15,433 nt of DNA from Lachnospiraceae bacterium UBA4317 (GTDB taxonomy: Bacteria > Bacillota_A > Clostridia > Lachnospirales > Lachnospiraceae): contig DGUF01000021.1 in the NCBI GenBank assembly GCA_002394525.1, positions 1-15,433 of the forward strand. The letters are read 5' to 3'. A program made the position numbers and the translations under genes. The notes beneath the pieces are model-generated. The model had not been told where the DNA came from. It did no database searches and was given only the letters and a program-made list of their open reading frames with translations. This document shows positions 1-7,036 of the stretch, in pieces. The number at the start of each line of letters is the position of its first letter. Position 1 is the stretch's first letter.

Positions 1-215
1 CCGGAAGGATCTCCCCTTCCCTGGCCCTGGTCGGCCTCTTCGCCCTCAACTGCCACGCGGCCTGCGACTTCATCCCCGTCGGACTTGGTCTTGCGGAAGC
101 TGAGACAGAGACCGTTGAGGTCGGCGTCATGTCCGTCATGTACTCCCGCTTCATCACCAGCTGGATCCGCGTCCTGCTCGCAGTCGTCTTCTCCATCGGT
201 ATGTACGCCGCCTGA
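1..215 (+). CDS. YjiG-like nucleoside-recognition (Gate) membrane protein, C-terminal part
   Basis: Open reading frame running in from the left edge (first whole codon at position 3) and ending in TGA at 213-215. About 70 residues are visible. They contain a hydrophobic segment ([18 protein letters not shown]), then [25 protein letters not shown] and a second hydrophobic segment ending in SIGMYAA. The G-L-A-E-A-E-T-E-T block followed by [11 protein letters not shown] is what I recall for the C-terminus of YjiG-type membrane proteins. These carry the nucleoside-recognition/Gate domain and are usually encoded next to a YjiH partner, which would lie to the left of this window. The transported or sensed ligand of the family is not settled. 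The start and most of the protein are missing. A spore-maturation SpmB-like protein is the main alternative. Transcription should end at the perfect hairpin at 288-336. Confidence 0.6.
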   Translation, partial: GRISPSLALVGLFALNCHAACDFIPVGLGLAEAETETVEVGVMSVMYSRFITSWIRVLLAVVFSIGMYAA

Positions 216-287
216 TCAGACCTGAGACCAGACCGCTCCGGTTCAGACCGGACAGCAAAAAGAAATACAGATTTACCCCTGACATGG

Positions 288-336
288 AAAAAAGGAACCG
301 GTTCACAGCCATTGACTGCGAACCGGTTCCTTTTTT
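288..336. terminator. bidirectional intrinsic terminator
   Basis: Perfect 17-bp inverted repeat. The left arm (288-304) reads A6-GGAACCGGTTC, the loop is 305-319, and the right arm (320-336) is its exact complement ending in T6. A-run on one side and T-run on the other make it functional on both strands. It sits between the stop of the YjiG-like gene (215) and the stop of the convergent permease-kinase gene (341) and so can serve both. Confidence 0.9.
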
Positions 337-340
337 CCTC

Positions 341-3300
341 TCAGCCCAGAATTCTCTTCAATGTGTCGGACAGCTGATCGGGATCGATGGGCTTCGAGAT
401 ATGCCCGTCCATCCCCTTTTCCCGCGCCTTCCGGACGTCCTCCCCGAAGGCATTGGCCGTGACCGCGATAATGGGGATCCCGGCCCTGGCAGGATCTTCA
501 AGCCCGCGGATCCTGCCGGCGGCCTCGTAGCCGTCCATGACCGGCATCTGGATATCCATGAGGACCGCATCATAGGTCCCCGCCGGGCCGGTTTCGATCT
601 TTTGGACAGCCTCCCTGCCGTTCTCCGCTGTATCCACCTGGTATCCCATGTTTTCCAGCAGCATGCAGACCAGCTGGCGGTTGATCTCCATATCCTCAGC
701 GACCAGGAGCCGTCTCTGTCCGGCTGCTCCCGGAGCGGCCGCTTCCGTTCCGGCCGGCTGCCCTCCGGCTTCCCGGTTCTCTGCTTCCGGCTCTCCGGTC
801 CCGGAGGTCCTGTTCCCCGTCCTGCCGGTATCCTCCGGCAAGGCGGAAGAAGCAGAGCCGCTTTCCCTCTGATCCGCGTCCTCACAGACCGGATAGGCCA
901 GGCGGATGATAAACTCCGTGCCCTCATCCGGGGCCGTGACCACATCGATCGTTCCCTGCATGGCTTCCACGATGCTCTTTGTGATCGCCATTCCCAGACC
1001 GGTCCCCTGGATCCGGCTGACCGTCGAGGTCCGCTCTCTGGCAAAGGCCTCGAAGACCACCTCCGCGAACTCCTTTGTCATCCCGATGCCGTTGTCCCTG
1101 ACCCGGATCTCATAGGCCGCCCAGGGCGGGGCTCCCTCCGGGCGCAGGCCCCCGTAGGCCGAGACCGGCTGCTCCCGGTCCGGCTCCTGTGGTCCGCCGC
1201 CCCTTTCGTCAGGAGACAGACCGCCCGCCCCGATCTGCTTCAGGGAGACGGACACCTCTCCGCCCTCGGGTGTGAACTTCCAGGCATTGCTGACCAGGTT
1301 GAGGATCACGCGCAGAAAGCGGTTGCGGTCAAAGACGACCCAGCGGTCCTGCAGGTCTCCGATCTCGAGACGATAGCGGATCTTTTTTTCCTCCATCTGC
1401 TCCTGGAACATCTCCCAGGCGGTCCGCAGGGCCTCCTCGAGGTCCCCGGACTCATTGACCAGTTCCATCTTTCCGCTCTCTATGCGGCTCATCTCCAGGA
1501 CATCGTTGATCAGGGTCAGCAGATGCTTTCCGGAGATATCGATCTTTTCAATATATTCCCTGACCCTGGGCGGAACATCCGGCTCCATGGAGGCCAGATG
1601 GGTATATCCGATGATGGCGTTCATGGGGGTCCGGATATCGTGGGACATATTAAAGAGAAACTGGCTCTTGGCCTTGCTGCTCTCCTCCGCCTGCATCTTG
1701 TCCCTCTCCAGCTTCGCATGGCGGTGCCGCAGCCAGCTCTGGGTGTAGAGCATGACGACCAGGCCGACCAGGACAAAGACCATCAGCACAATGCCGTTGC
1801 GGTAGACAAAAGCAGGGATCCCCTCCGGGCCGCTCCCCATCCTCTCCGTCAGCCGCTTCAAAAACCACATCAGGACAGAATAAAAGAGCAGGTAAAACAG
1901 GACCGTGCTGGAGGTCGTGACCCCGTCGAAATCCGCCAGGTTGCTCTGGCGCATGGTCCTCCAGTAAAAAAGAAAGCCCAGCAGGCACCAGACCGCCAGC
2001 AGCAGAAAGGAGGGCGCGCACATGGTCTCCACACTTCCGACCTGTGAGACCATCTGGACCAGGGCGAAAATTCCGGAGATGACCGCTCCCAGCATTCCGG
2101 TGACCTGTACCGTCCTGTCTCCCTCCTTTCCCGCGATCCGCCAGGCCGCGGCCGAGGTATAGGCGAAACCGACGGTCGCCCCGAAGGAAGTGAGCTCCAC
2201 AAACCAGTCCAGGGTATTTCTGCCCAGGAAGGTAAAGGCACTGGAGAGCCCCATGACAAAGATGATACAGAAGGTCGTGCCGCGGAATTCCCTCGAGAGG
2301 ATCCTGTCCTCCGCCATGGTGGAGAGCATACGGACCGTCGCCCGGTAGGCGCCGATCACCCCGGTCAGGATGGCCGCCAGGGCCGTGACCGTGATCAGGA
2401 CCAGGCCGGCCCTTCCCATCAGGAAGCGGGCGGCATAAAAGGTAGGCACCCCTTCCACACCCACCAGGGAATCCAGGTCTGCCACATAGGCCTGCCAGGT
2501 CGGATACTGCGGAGGCCGCAGGGATGCCGTGACAAAGGTCATGGCCGTATAGACAAAGCCGCCGCTCAGGATCGCCGCGGCCATGACCCTCCAGGACCAC
2601 CGGATCGGAAAATCAAAATGAGGCGTCTCCAGGGAGGCGATCTCAAAGCCGACAAAGGCCCAGGGGGCCAGGAGCAAGAGGGTCAGGACGGGTCCCAGAG
2701 CCCGGATCCCTCCCCCGGCGGCCGCGCCTGCGGACCCGCCTGTCCCCAGTTCTGACAGAAGGCTCCCCCACTGAAAATGCGGGATCGCGGCCAGGGTCAG
2801 GACCAAGGTGCCCGCCAGCAGGACCAGAGCGAGAACTCTCTGCACGATCTGCATAAGGGGCTTGTACCGGATCAGAAGGACGCCCACGATGACCAGGACC
2901 GTCACGGACAGGGCGATCTCGCCGGGATAGATCTCGATCCCGGCGACCTGATAATGAAAACCGATCTGAGGGAAATCATCCAGCAGGACCCTGCTGATGA
3001 TAAAGAGGGCCGTCGCGTTCAAAAAGACGACGGTCAGATAGGACAGACTCAGAAACCAGGAGCACAAAAAGGCATGGTCCCGGCCGAAGGCCTCTTTGGT
3101 ATAGGCATAGACCCCTCCCTTGCGCGGCCTTTTCCGCATCAGCCAGGCATAGTTGAAGCCGATCACCATCATCAGGGCCGTGCTCAGGACCATGGAGGCC
3201 AGAGTTCCCGCCGGCCCCGCGATCGGGAGAAAGGTAGTTCCGGGCATGACAAAAGCGCCCCAGCCGATGCTGCAGCCGAAGGCAATGGCCCAGACATCCA

Positions 3301-3373
3301 CCGGCGTCAGGTACCTCGCCATCCTTCTTCTCTCAATTACCGGTTGAACATTTTGTTTTTTACTGGAAAACAT
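341..3373 (-). CDS. APC-type permease / hybrid histidine kinase / receiver fusion protein
   Basis: A 1010-residue membrane sensor kinase with a transporter as its input module. Residues about 17-475 form an APC-superfamily permease: TM1 has the family's unwound glycine motif (FGCSIGWGAFVMPG), followed by many hydrophobic segments. Two further membrane segments (about 487-508 and 526-543) lead into a charged helix (549-571). Then come HisKA (FNMSHDIRTPMNA, phospho-acceptor His578), HATPase_c (N box NLVSNAWKF, G1 DNGIGM at 760, G2 GTGLGM at 790), a Gly/Glu/Pro-rich linker (835-886) and a receiver with acidic pair E893/D894, phospho-acceptor Asp940 (LMDIQMPVMDG) and Lys994. No output domain is present, so the phosphoryl group must pass to a partner encoded elsewhere. 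The frame is open up to a GTG at 3472, but those residues look non-coding. I chose the ATG at 3371-3373, preceded by weak GAGAGAAAG; the ATG at 3385 is possible. The ATPase domain has a roughly 35-residue low-complexity insertion. Substrate is unknown, probably an amino acid. Confidence 0.88.
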   Translation of the reverse strand: MFSSKKQNVQPVIERRRMARYLTPVDVWAIAFGCSIGWGAFVMPGTTFLPIAGPAGTLASMVLSTALMMVIGFNYAWLMRKRPRKGGVYAYTKEAFGRDHAFLCSWFLSLSYLTVVFLNATALFIISRVLLDDFPQIGFHYQVAGIEIYPGEIALSVTVLVIVGVLLIRYKPLMQIVQRVLALVLLAGTLVLTLAAIPHFQWGSLLSELGTGGSAGAAAGGGIRALGPVLTLLLLAPWAFVGFEIASLETPHFDFPIRWSWRVMAAAILSGGFVYTAMTFVTASLRPPQYPTWQAYVADLDSLVGVEGVPTFYAARFLMGRAGLVLITVTALAAILTGVIGAYRATVRMLSTMAEDRILSREFRGTTFCIIFVMGLSSAFTFLGRNTLDWFVELTSFGATVGFAYTSAAAWRIAGKEGDRTVQVTGMLGAVISGIFALVQMVSQVGSVETMCAPSFLLLAVWCLLGFLFYWRTMRQSNLADFDGVTTSSTVLFYLLFYSVLMWFLKRLTERMGSGPEGIPAFVYRNGIVLMVFVLVGLVVMLYTQSWLRHRHAKLERDKMQAEESSKAKSQFLFNMSHDIRTPMNAIIGYTHLASMEPDVPPRVREYIEKIDISGKHLLTLINDVLEMSRIESGKMELVNESGDLEEALRTAWEMFQEQMEEKKIRYRLEIGDLQDRWVVFDRNRFLRVILNLVSNAWKFTPEGGEVSVSLKQIGAGGLSPDERGGGPQEPDREQPVSAYGGLRPEGAPPWAAYEIRVRDNGIGMTKEFAEVVFEAFARERTSTVSRIQGTGLGMAITKSIVEAMQGTIDVVTAPDEGTEFIIRLAYPVCEDADQRESGSASSALPEDTGRTGNRTSGTGEPEAENREAGGQPAGTEAAAPGAAGQRRLLVAEDMEINRQLVCMLLENMGYQVDTAENGREAVQKIETGPAGTYDAVLMDIQMPVMDGYEAAGRIRGLEDPARAGIPIIAVTANAFGEDVRKAREKGMDGHISKPIDPDQLSDTLKRILG

Positions 3374-3495
3374 ACTTTCTCTCATATCGGAGCGACTTGC
3401 GCTGAGACAACATTCCTTCCGGGCGCGGCACCATGTTTTCTGCATTTGAGCATGCTGAACGCATGAGCGCACTGCCGGCGTTTTAAAGTACTTTT

Positions 3496-3512
3496 ACTAT
3501 ACCAGTACTATA
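3496..3512 (-). promoter_or_regulatory. tandem extended -10 promoters of the permease-kinase gene
   Basis: On the minus strand TGGTATAGT occurs twice, with TATAGT hexamers at 3512-3507 and 3501-3496. Each has the TGn extension of an extended -10 element. No good -35 lies at 16-18 bp for either, which fits extended -10 promoters. The resulting leader to the ATG at 3373 would be about 115-130 nt. Confidence 0.5.
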
Positions 3513-3553
3513 CCACACATGCGCATTCCCATAAATCAATTATGCGTTCCCCT

Positions 3554-4237
3554 TTACTGCAAAAGCGCCCCCAGGGCCTCCCGGCAGACCTCCATCCTGG
3601 CCCCGTACTGGGGATAGAAGGATTGATCCGTCAGATAGGGGTGGACATAAAAGATCTGCAGGACATAGCGCAGGACGGAGTCCCGGCTGCGGTCCGTCAG
3701 GGCCGGCGCGGCCGCCTCCAGCTTCTTTTTAAAGGCGTGCCAGTCCCGGACCCAGGCCTCGTAGACCGGCAGGTCCCCGATGCCCAGCCAGTCCCGCAGG
3801 ACCACCGGAGTTTTCTCCCGGTGCGTGCACTCATCCTTCTGGAGGATATAGCGGAAGCCGTCCTCCGTATAAAACCTGCCCATGGGATAGAGGCGGCACA
3901 GGCCCGGCCGCCAGGGGTGGATGGTACAGCGTCCCGCCGCCGAGAGAAAGGGACAGTGGTCCTCCCCCCCGCTCCCCTCATGGTGCTGCATGAGGTTGGG
4001 CAGGATCAGGCCGTCGACCAGGCGGATCTCGATCTCCTTTTCGATCATATCCGCAAAGGTCTTTTCCGTCCCCTTTGAGAGCAGGTACATGTCAAAAGGA
4101 TCCAGAATAATGGAGTCCCCGGTGCTGCGGCAGCAGTCCGAGCAGCCCTCGCAGTCCGAACAGCCCACCGGGACCAGGTCATCCGGAGTATAGAATCTGC
4201 CGTCATAGATCTCTTCGATGGAATTATCCCGAATCAT
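3554..4237 (-). CDS. YkgJ-family cysteine-cluster protein (putative metal-binding)
   Basis: 227-residue soluble protein of the YkgJ/CxxCxxCC family (PF03692). Members are thought to bind zinc or an iron-sulfur cluster; their reaction is unknown. The N-terminal cluster is CSDCEGCSDCC (Cys26, 29, 32, 35, 36), richer than the usual family motif. The family's second block follows: CPFL (Cys95), GRCTIHPWRPGLCRLYP (Cys104, Cys114), and a further Cys137. The frame extends to a GTG at 4252, but the ATG at 4235-4237 has a well-placed AAGGGAG (4243-4249 region), so I use it. It is transcribed from a TTGACA/TAAAAT promoter overlapped by a perfect dyad, which suggests repression. It is divergent from the HTH-Uma2 gene and upstream of the permease-kinase gene, though 180 bp and that gene's own promoters separate the two. 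Family assignment is firm and function unknown. Confidence 0.85.
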   Translation of the reverse strand: MIRDNSIEEIYDGRFYTPDDLVPVGCSDCEGCSDCCRSTGDSIILDPFDMYLLSKGTEKTFADMIEKEIEIRLVDGLILPNLMQHHEGSGGEDHCPFLSAAGRCTIHPWRPGLCRLYPMGRFYTEDGFRYILQKDECTHREKTPVVLRDWLGIGDLPVYEAWVRDWHAFKKKLEAAAPALTDRSRDSVLRYVLQIFYVHPYLTDQSFYPQYGARMEVCREALGALLQ

Positions 4238-4289
4238 TTCAGCTCCCTTCACGCATCCACAGTGCGGGCAAGGCCCGAAAGCCTTTTAT

Positions 4290-4319
4290 ATATCACCATT
4301 TTATATTGTATGGTGATAT
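4290..4319. promoter_or_regulatory. perfect 10-bp dyad, probable operator
   Basis: ATATCACCAT (4290-4299), 10-bp spacer, then its exact complement ATGGTGATAT (4310-4319). One arm lies inside the spacer of the YkgJ promoter and the other covers the -10 and start region, the classic position of a repressor site. The XRE-type HTH protein encoded divergently is a natural candidate to bind it, but this is inference. The same 10-mer occurs once more, at 12943-12952. Confidence 0.55.
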
Positions 4320-4326
4320 GTGTCAA
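4298..4326 (-). promoter_or_regulatory. promoter of the YkgJ-family gene
   Basis: On the minus strand a consensus -35 TTGACA (4326-4321), a 17-bp spacer and -10 TAAAAT (4303-4298; TATAAA overlaps it two bases upstream). The expected start is near 4291, about 55 nt before the ATG at 4237. An additional minus-strand extended -10, TGGTATGAT, lies upstream at 4340-4332. Confidence 0.7.
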
Positions 4327-4334
4327 GGCAAATC

Positions 4335-4350
4335 ATACCATTTATGGTAT
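4335..4350. promoter_or_regulatory. short palindrome between divergent promoters
   Basis: ATACCAT-TT-ATGGTAT, perfect 7-bp arms with a 2-bp centre. It lies between the leftward and rightward promoters. It may be an operator, or simply two overlapping extended -10 elements (TGGTAT on each strand). Confidence 0.35.
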
Positions 4351-4387
4351 TTTTCCGTGATTCATTTCCTTTATTGGTGATTTTACA

Positions 4388-4416
4388 TTGACAGAAATAT
4401 CCTTTTGTGGTATTTT
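4388..4416 (+). promoter_or_regulatory. promoter of the HTH-Uma2 gene
   Basis: -35 TTGACA (4388-4393), 17-bp spacer ending in TGTGG, and -10 TATTTT (4411-4416). Transcription would begin near 4423, leaving a leader of about 138 nt with a small GCCGT/ACGGC hairpin before the ribosome binding site AAGGAGG (4545-4551). Confidence 0.6.
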
Positions 4417-4560
4417 ATTATCAAAACACATCAAAATTCCACCAGCAGTGTTTTTAGCGGTGTTTTTAAAAGAAGCTCCGGCACCGCAAGCCCGGCATAA
4501 TACACTTCAGGAGCCGTTCTGAGACGGCACACCAGTCAGGAGAAAAGGAGGCGGATCAGC

Positions 4561-5514
4561 ATGACGATCCAGGAAATGCAGAAAAGGAAGAGAGAACTGG
4601 GCTACACATACGCAGAGATCGCGAAGCGGTCCGGTCTCCCGCTCCCTACCGTACAGAAGGTTCTGGGCGGGACGACAAAGTCGCCCCGGTATGACACGAT
4701 CCTGGCACTCGAGAATGTCCTGGCGCCGGTTCCGGATGCCCCGAGCCGGGATCCGGAAGCAGGTTTTGAGCCGGATCCCCCCGGCATTTGCGGAGATAAC
4801 GGATACCGCAGCCCGGCCTCCGCCTTCAGAGATATCCTTGCGGGAGAAAATGCCCCTGCTTATTTGTCCCGCGGATCGTCAGACGGGGGCAGGACCGCTG
4901 TAAGCAGAAGGCTTCCCGCCTCCCACCCCCTTCTGCCGCATAAAAGGCAGGGAGAATATACCCGGGAGGACAGAGAGCTTCTGCCCGAGGATGCGCGCAC
5001 CGAGCTGATCGACGGAATCCTCTACGACATGGCCTCTCCCAAAGCGGCACATCAGATCACACTGATGGAACTCTCCTATCAGCTCAGGAGCCAGATCGAT
5101 CAGTGCGGAAAGGACTGTATGGTATTGATCGCGCCTTCCGACGTCTGGCTCACCTATGATGACAGAAATGTTTTTCAGCCGGATATCTATGTGCTGTGTG
5201 ACTACTCCATGATCGACATGGACGGCTATACAAAGGGGGCTCCCCCCTTCGTGATCGAGATCCTGTCCCCTTCCACCAGAAGCAGGGACCTGCTGCTTAA
5301 ATCCTACAAATATCATGCGGCGGGTGTCCATGAGTACTGGATCGTGGATCCGGAAAAAAAGCAGGTGATCGTCTATGACTATGACCGCGATCCGGACGGG
5401 ACAGAGAGCACTGTCCACAGCTTTGAGGAGACGGTTCCCGTCGCTTTCAGCGGCGGATCCTGCCGGATCGACTTCAGGAAGGTCTCCTCTGCCCTGTCGA
5501 AGATCGGTCTGTGA
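4561..5514 (+). CDS. XRE-type HTH fused to a Uma2/DUF820 endonuclease-like domain
   Basis: 317 residues. Residues 1-56 form a Cro/C1-type helix-turn-helix (YTYAEIAKRSGLPLPTVQKVL). Residues 57-130 are a Pro/Gly/Ser-rich linker. Residues 132-317 match the Uma2 (DUF820) PD-(D/E)XK family: ELIDGILYDMASPKAAHQ, QPDIYVLCD (Asp208), FVIEILSPST (Glu233), then D-x3-K (Lys247) and AGVHEYWIVDPE. The presumed catalytic Asp, Glu and Lys are all present, so the domain looks active rather than decayed. Biochemical function of Uma2 proteins is largely unknown; they are very abundant in some genomes. The start is fixed by AAGGAGG nine bases upstream. The HTH suggests autoregulation through the dyads in the shared upstream region. 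The last 41 bp overlap the convergent MFS gene. Confidence 0.85.
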   Translation: MTIQEMQKRKRELGYTYAEIAKRSGLPLPTVQKVLGGTTKSPRYDTILALENVLAPVPDAPSRDPEAGFEPDPPGICGDNGYRSPASAFRDILAGENAPAYLSRGSSDGGRTAVSRRLPASHPLLPHKRQGEYTREDRELLPEDARTELIDGILYDMASPKAAHQITLMELSYQLRSQIDQCGKDCMVLIAPSDVWLTYDDRNVFQPDIYVLCDYSMIDMDGYTKGAPPFVIEILSPSTRSRDLLLKSYKYHAAGVHEYWIVDPEKKQVIVYDYDRDPDGTESTVHSFEETVPVAFSGGSCRIDFRKVSSALSKIGL

Positions 5515-6745
5515 GGGCAGGCCTGCGGATCGCGAAGGACAGGAGGAAGGAAAGGGCGATCGCAGCCAGAAGCAGGGCCAGGGATCCCTGATAGGAGTGC
5601 GTGCGGTCATAGATTCTCCCGGCCAGGACCGAGGCAAAGGAGGTGAAAAGGGCATTGGTAGGGATCAGGGAAAAGTTCGCCGCGTACCAGGTCCTGCCGT
5701 AAAAATCCGCGATCAGGGGCGGGCTGATCGAGGCGACGCCGCCGTAGGCGAAGCCCCCGGCCAGGAATCCCGCGATGAGCAGGGGAAAGTTCCCGGCCCG
5801 GACCGCGGCCAGCATAAGCGCAGCCCCGGCCCCGAAGGAGATCATGACCATGAGCATGGTGACTCTGTATCCAAAGCGGTCATAGACCGTGCCGGTGCAG
5901 ACCCGGCCGGCCGCGTTCAGGATCGAGATCATGCCGACGGCCGTCGCGATCGTGCCGCCGGAAAGCGCCGGGCCGGCCTCTCCCGCGATCCCGCCCGCCT
6001 GCGAGACCAGGAGCAGACCACAGCCCGTCAGCAGGGCCGCCCAGGCATAGAAGAGCCAGAAGGAGGACCTGCGGACCATCTCCCCTGTCGGAATGTCGCA
6101 GGCCGGCTCCCGGGTCTTTTTTCTGCGGCCGCCGGCAGGGCTGGGCTCCGCCGCCGGGAGCTCCTCCGCCCGGGGAAAGCGCATGACCGCGATGCCTGCC
6201 GCCAGCACCGCCAGAATCAGGACTGCCAGGACCCTCAGGCCCGCGGCCCACAGCCTGGTCCCGTCCGCCGGCGCGAAGGCGGCAAAGAGCTTGCCCGCTA
6301 TAAAGCTGCTGAGCCCGAATCCCGCCACCAGGATCCCCGAGATGACGCCCTGCCGGTCCGGAAACCAGGCCGACACCGTGCTGACCGTGGAGTTGTAGCA
6401 CAGGCCCGCGGCGATCCCGCTCATGGCTCCGAAGCCGATATAGAGGGGGAGGGGGGTTTGCGCGGCCGAGGCCAGCAGCATTCCGCCGGGGAAGAGGACG
6501 GCCGCACCGGCCAGGATGATCCGGGGACCGGTCCTCCTGAGCAGCATGCCGCTCACCATGCCGCCCACGGCATAGCCCATCATGGTGATCGTAAAGGTCA
6601 TGGACAGGGTCTGCGCGGTCCAGTCCGGAAAGGTCGCGGAGATCGATTTGGCGATGATCGTCCAGGTGTAGACCGTGCCCGCCATCAGCATGATCAGGAC
6701 GCCGATGACCGGATAAATGCTTCTGTTTGCTCTCTTCTGCTTCAT
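5474..6745 (-). CDS. MFS transporter, OFA (oxalate:formate antiporter, OxlT/YhjX-like) family
   Basis: 423-residue inner-membrane transporter. It starts MKQKRANRSIYPVIG and continues into TVYTWTIIAKSI, typical of the OFA family start. MFS motif A occurs in both halves: GGMVSGMLLRRTGPR (61-75) and GRVCTGTVYDRFGYR (about 280-295). The family block WFPDRQGVISGILVAGFGLSS (127-147) is present. A charged loop of about 35 residues (190-225) separates the two six-helix halves. The family includes oxalate:formate and other monocarboxylate exchangers, but the substrate here cannot be told. GAGGAAG about six bases upstream supports the ATG. Its 3' end runs 41 bp into the convergent HTH-Uma2 gene, so both genes lack a terminator between them. 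No strong promoter is obvious; it starts 291 bp from the divergent deoD gene. Confidence 0.85.
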   Translation of the reverse strand: MKQKRANRSIYPVIGVLIMLMAGTVYTWTIIAKSISATFPDWTAQTLSMTFTITMMGYAVGGMVSGMLLRRTGPRIILAGAAVLFPGGMLLASAAQTPLPLYIGFGAMSGIAAGLCYNSTVSTVSAWFPDRQGVISGILVAGFGLSSFIAGKLFAAFAPADGTRLWAAGLRVLAVLILAVLAAGIAVMRFPRAEELPAAEPSPAGGRRKKTREPACDIPTGEMVRRSSFWLFYAWAALLTGCGLLLVSQAGGIAGEAGPALSGGTIATAVGMISILNAAGRVCTGTVYDRFGYRVTMLMVMISFGAGAALMLAAVRAGNFPLLIAGFLAGGFAYGGVASISPPLIADFYGRTWYAANFSLIPTNALFTSFASVLAGRIYDRTHSYQGSLALLLAAIALSFLLSFAIRRPALTDRSSTGQRRPS

Positions 6746-6928
6746 TTTTCTTCCTCTGCCGCGCCGACTTTTGTCTCTTTTCCGGGCCTGCCGGGCGCGC
6801 CGTCTTCTCCTCTCTCCAGGTAAGGCACCGGGTTTTCGAGAGGGTGTAAAAGTTTTTAAAAAAATATCACTCCGGCGCTAGAGTGTAGAGCAAAATCAGG
6901 CAAAAAACAAGCCCCCTCCGGCCATACA

Positions 6929-6937
6929 TGGTATAAT
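6929..6937 (+). promoter_or_regulatory. extended -10 promoter of deoD
   Basis: TGGTATAAT, a consensus -10 (6932-6937) with the TGn extension and no clear -35. Transcription would start near 6944, giving a leader of about 93 nt that contains a small CCGG-type hairpin (6967-6988 area) and the ribosome binding site. The rest of the 291-bp MFS/deoD gap (6746-7036) holds only an A/T-rich stretch near 6845-6875 that I cannot assign. Confidence 0.6.
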
Positions 6938-7036
6938 TTATCTGACAAAAAAATCATTGATCAGGGCCCGGCTTTAAGACCCGGCCGGTGTTATCCAGCG
7001 TATCGAGACAGCACATCAGTCAAAAAGGAGAAGATC

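Noticed and set aside
284..2047. 587-codon open frame on the + strand
   Set aside because: It is antisense to the permease-kinase gene and low in recognisable motifs. Long antisense frames are expected opposite GC-rich genes.
3374..3472. N-terminal extension of the permease-kinase to the GTG at 3472
   Set aside because: The extra 33 residues are Cys/Arg-rich with no ribosome binding site, and would put the start only about 20-30 nt after the predicted promoters. A start at 3373 or 3385 is more likely, though not proved.
4238..4252. GTG start of the YkgJ-family gene at 4252
   Set aside because: The AAGGGAG lies between this GTG and the ATG at 4237 and fits the ATG.
5375..6823. 482-codon open frame on the + strand
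   Set aside because: Antisense to the MFS gene; its product is Arg/Gly/Asp-rich repetitive sequence without a fold, and the MFS frame has clear family motifs.
6960..7020. Possible riboswitch in the deoD leader
   Set aside because: Only one short CCGG hairpin is visible; no purine-riboswitch core and no terminator/antiterminator pair.
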